Below, piece by piece: positions 5,648-6,484 of a stretch of DNA of 6,484 nt (its first letter is position 1; every line of letters begins with the position of its first letter). Source of the stretch: Moraxellaceae bacterium (lineage in GTDB: Bacteria > Pseudomonadota > Gammaproteobacteria > Pseudomonadales > Moraxellaceae); the NCBI GenBank assembly GCA_021156385.1, contig JAJNDL010000070.1, positions 1 through 6,484 of the forward strand, written 5' to 3'. The position numbers were made by a program, and so were the translations under genes. The notes below the pieces were generated by a model, which was not told where the DNA came from, searched no databases, and was given only the letters and a program-made list of their open reading frames with translations.

Positions 5648-6484
5648 TTCTTGATGCCGAACTGCATTTCCATGCGCACGACCAGCGAGGCCCGCCCTTC
5701 CCAGTCCAGATCGCGGTACCAGGTGTAGTGCGGTTCGATCTCCAGGAACAGCCACGGCCGCAGGAAGGGTCGCCGGAAGGCGATCCAGGGACCGTAGGTG
5801 TCGACATGCCAGTCGGGCTGGGTCGGCCCGTTCACCGAGATACCATAGCTCAGCGACCGCGTGCGCTTCAGCGCATGCGACATCGACACCAGGTGCGTCC
5901 AGTAGAAGCCCTCGCTGTTGCGCGGCGCGAAATAGTCATAGGTATTGCCGAAGCGGAGCACCGAGTTCTCGTCCATCGCGCGCTCGATGTCGATCTGGGT
6001 GACCGAGCGCTCACGGCTTTCCGAGCCGTAGCGGAAGGTCTGCACGAGTCGGGCGATGGAGTCGTCGGTCAGGCTCCAGGTCTTGCGGGCACGGGCACGG
6101 ACGAAGAGATCGGGCGGATCGAGCCCGCGCACCCCGACGTCCATCGAGGTGTCCAGCGTTTCGGCCTCGAAGGGAACCCAGCGCAGCGCGGCCGAGGAGC
6201 GGTTGTCTTCACGTGTCTGGCGATTGCGCCGCGTCTGCCCGGTGGTGTCGTGATTGAAGAGCTCCTCCGGATCATTCTCATCGGAGATGATGAGGCGCAT
6301 GCGCTGACGGGCATTGGGCAGGTCGGCACTGGCACGTGCCGTCACCCGCATGCTCACGCCCTCGGCCTCTTCGGTGGTGATCTGGGTGATGAGGCGCAAC
6401 TGCATGGTGGCCTCGTCCTCATGCCAGTCGCCGAAGAGGTCGTCGAACCAGCGGGCGGTGGCCAGCGTGCGGCCCGAATAGACG
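5644..6484 (-). CDS. Uncharacterised cell-envelope protein, probable outer-membrane beta-barrel (5' end outside window)
   Basis: The C-terminal 279 residues of a protein whose frame stays open to the right edge; the Met at 6405 is internal, since open, gene-like sequence (RWFDDLFGDW...) continues upstream of it. I do not recognise the family by name. It is rich in alternating polar and hydrophobic stretches with many aromatic residues (for example PWLFLEIEPHYTWYRDLDW), lacks long hydrophobic helices and ends in an amphipathic strand SLVVRMEMQFG followed by IKK. This pattern suits an outer-membrane beta-barrel, although the very last residue is Lys rather than the usual Phe or Trp. No cysteines, repeats or enzyme motifs are visible. 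Signal peptide and N-terminus cannot be judged. It converges on the kinase gene and shares its terminator, so no operon link is implied. The coding call is strong, the location is inferred. Confidence 0.8.
   Translation of the reverse strand, partial: VYSGRTLATARWFDDLFGDWHEDEATMQLRLITQITTEEAEGVSMRVTARASADLPNARQRMRLIISDENDPEELFNHDTTGQTRRNRQTREDNRSSAALRWVPFEAETLDTSMDVGVRGLDPPDLFVRARARKTWSLTDDSIARLVQTFRYGSESRERSVTQIDIERAMDENSVLRFGNTYDYFAPRNSEGFYWTHLVSMSHALKRTRSLSYGISVNGPTQPDWHVDTYGPWIAFRRPFLRPWLFLEIEPHYTWYRDLDWEGRASLVVRMEMQFGIKK

Overview
The window is high-GC DNA with dense coding, and its protein families (a CHASE2-type class III cyclase, a 7TMR-DISM hybrid histidine kinase and an outer-membrane-like protein) fit a gammaproteobacterium or close relative. 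Genus or species cannot be read from the sequence. It looks like chromosomal signalling territory. I see no insertion sequence, CRISPR array, tRNA, rRNA or phage gene.

Layout. Positions 1-306 are non-coding as far as I can tell, lower in GC than the genes, with short palindromes and one strong GC-rich hairpin just past the end of the first gene. Positions 307-2556 (minus) encode a membrane adenylate cyclase with a periplasmic CHASE2 sensor. Positions 2557-2799 form a divergent intergenic region with a clear ribosome binding site for each flanking gene. Positions 2800-5601 (plus) encode a 933-residue hybrid histidine kinase whose domain order matches Pseudomonas RetS: signal peptide, 7TMR-DISMED2, seven membrane helices, HisKA, HATPase, REC, REC. 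A near-perfect symmetric hairpin with A and T tracts at 5615-5647 serves as a bidirectional terminator. Positions 5644-6484 (minus) hold the C-terminal 279 residues of an unrecognised, probably beta-rich cell-envelope protein whose start lies outside the window.

How the parts may work together. The cyclase and the kinase are transcribed divergently from one short region, and both couple a periplasmic input domain to a cytoplasmic output (cAMP; phosphorelay). In Pseudomonas, cAMP/Vfr and RetS/Gac signalling both govern the choice between acute virulence and biofilm, so a shared regulatory theme is plausible, but it is inferred from juxtaposition alone. The envelope protein converges on the kinase gene and need not be functionally linked. 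I found no convincing wholly new system. The most interesting point is a RetS-like kinase whose ATP-binding G boxes look intact while its ATP lid is atypical.
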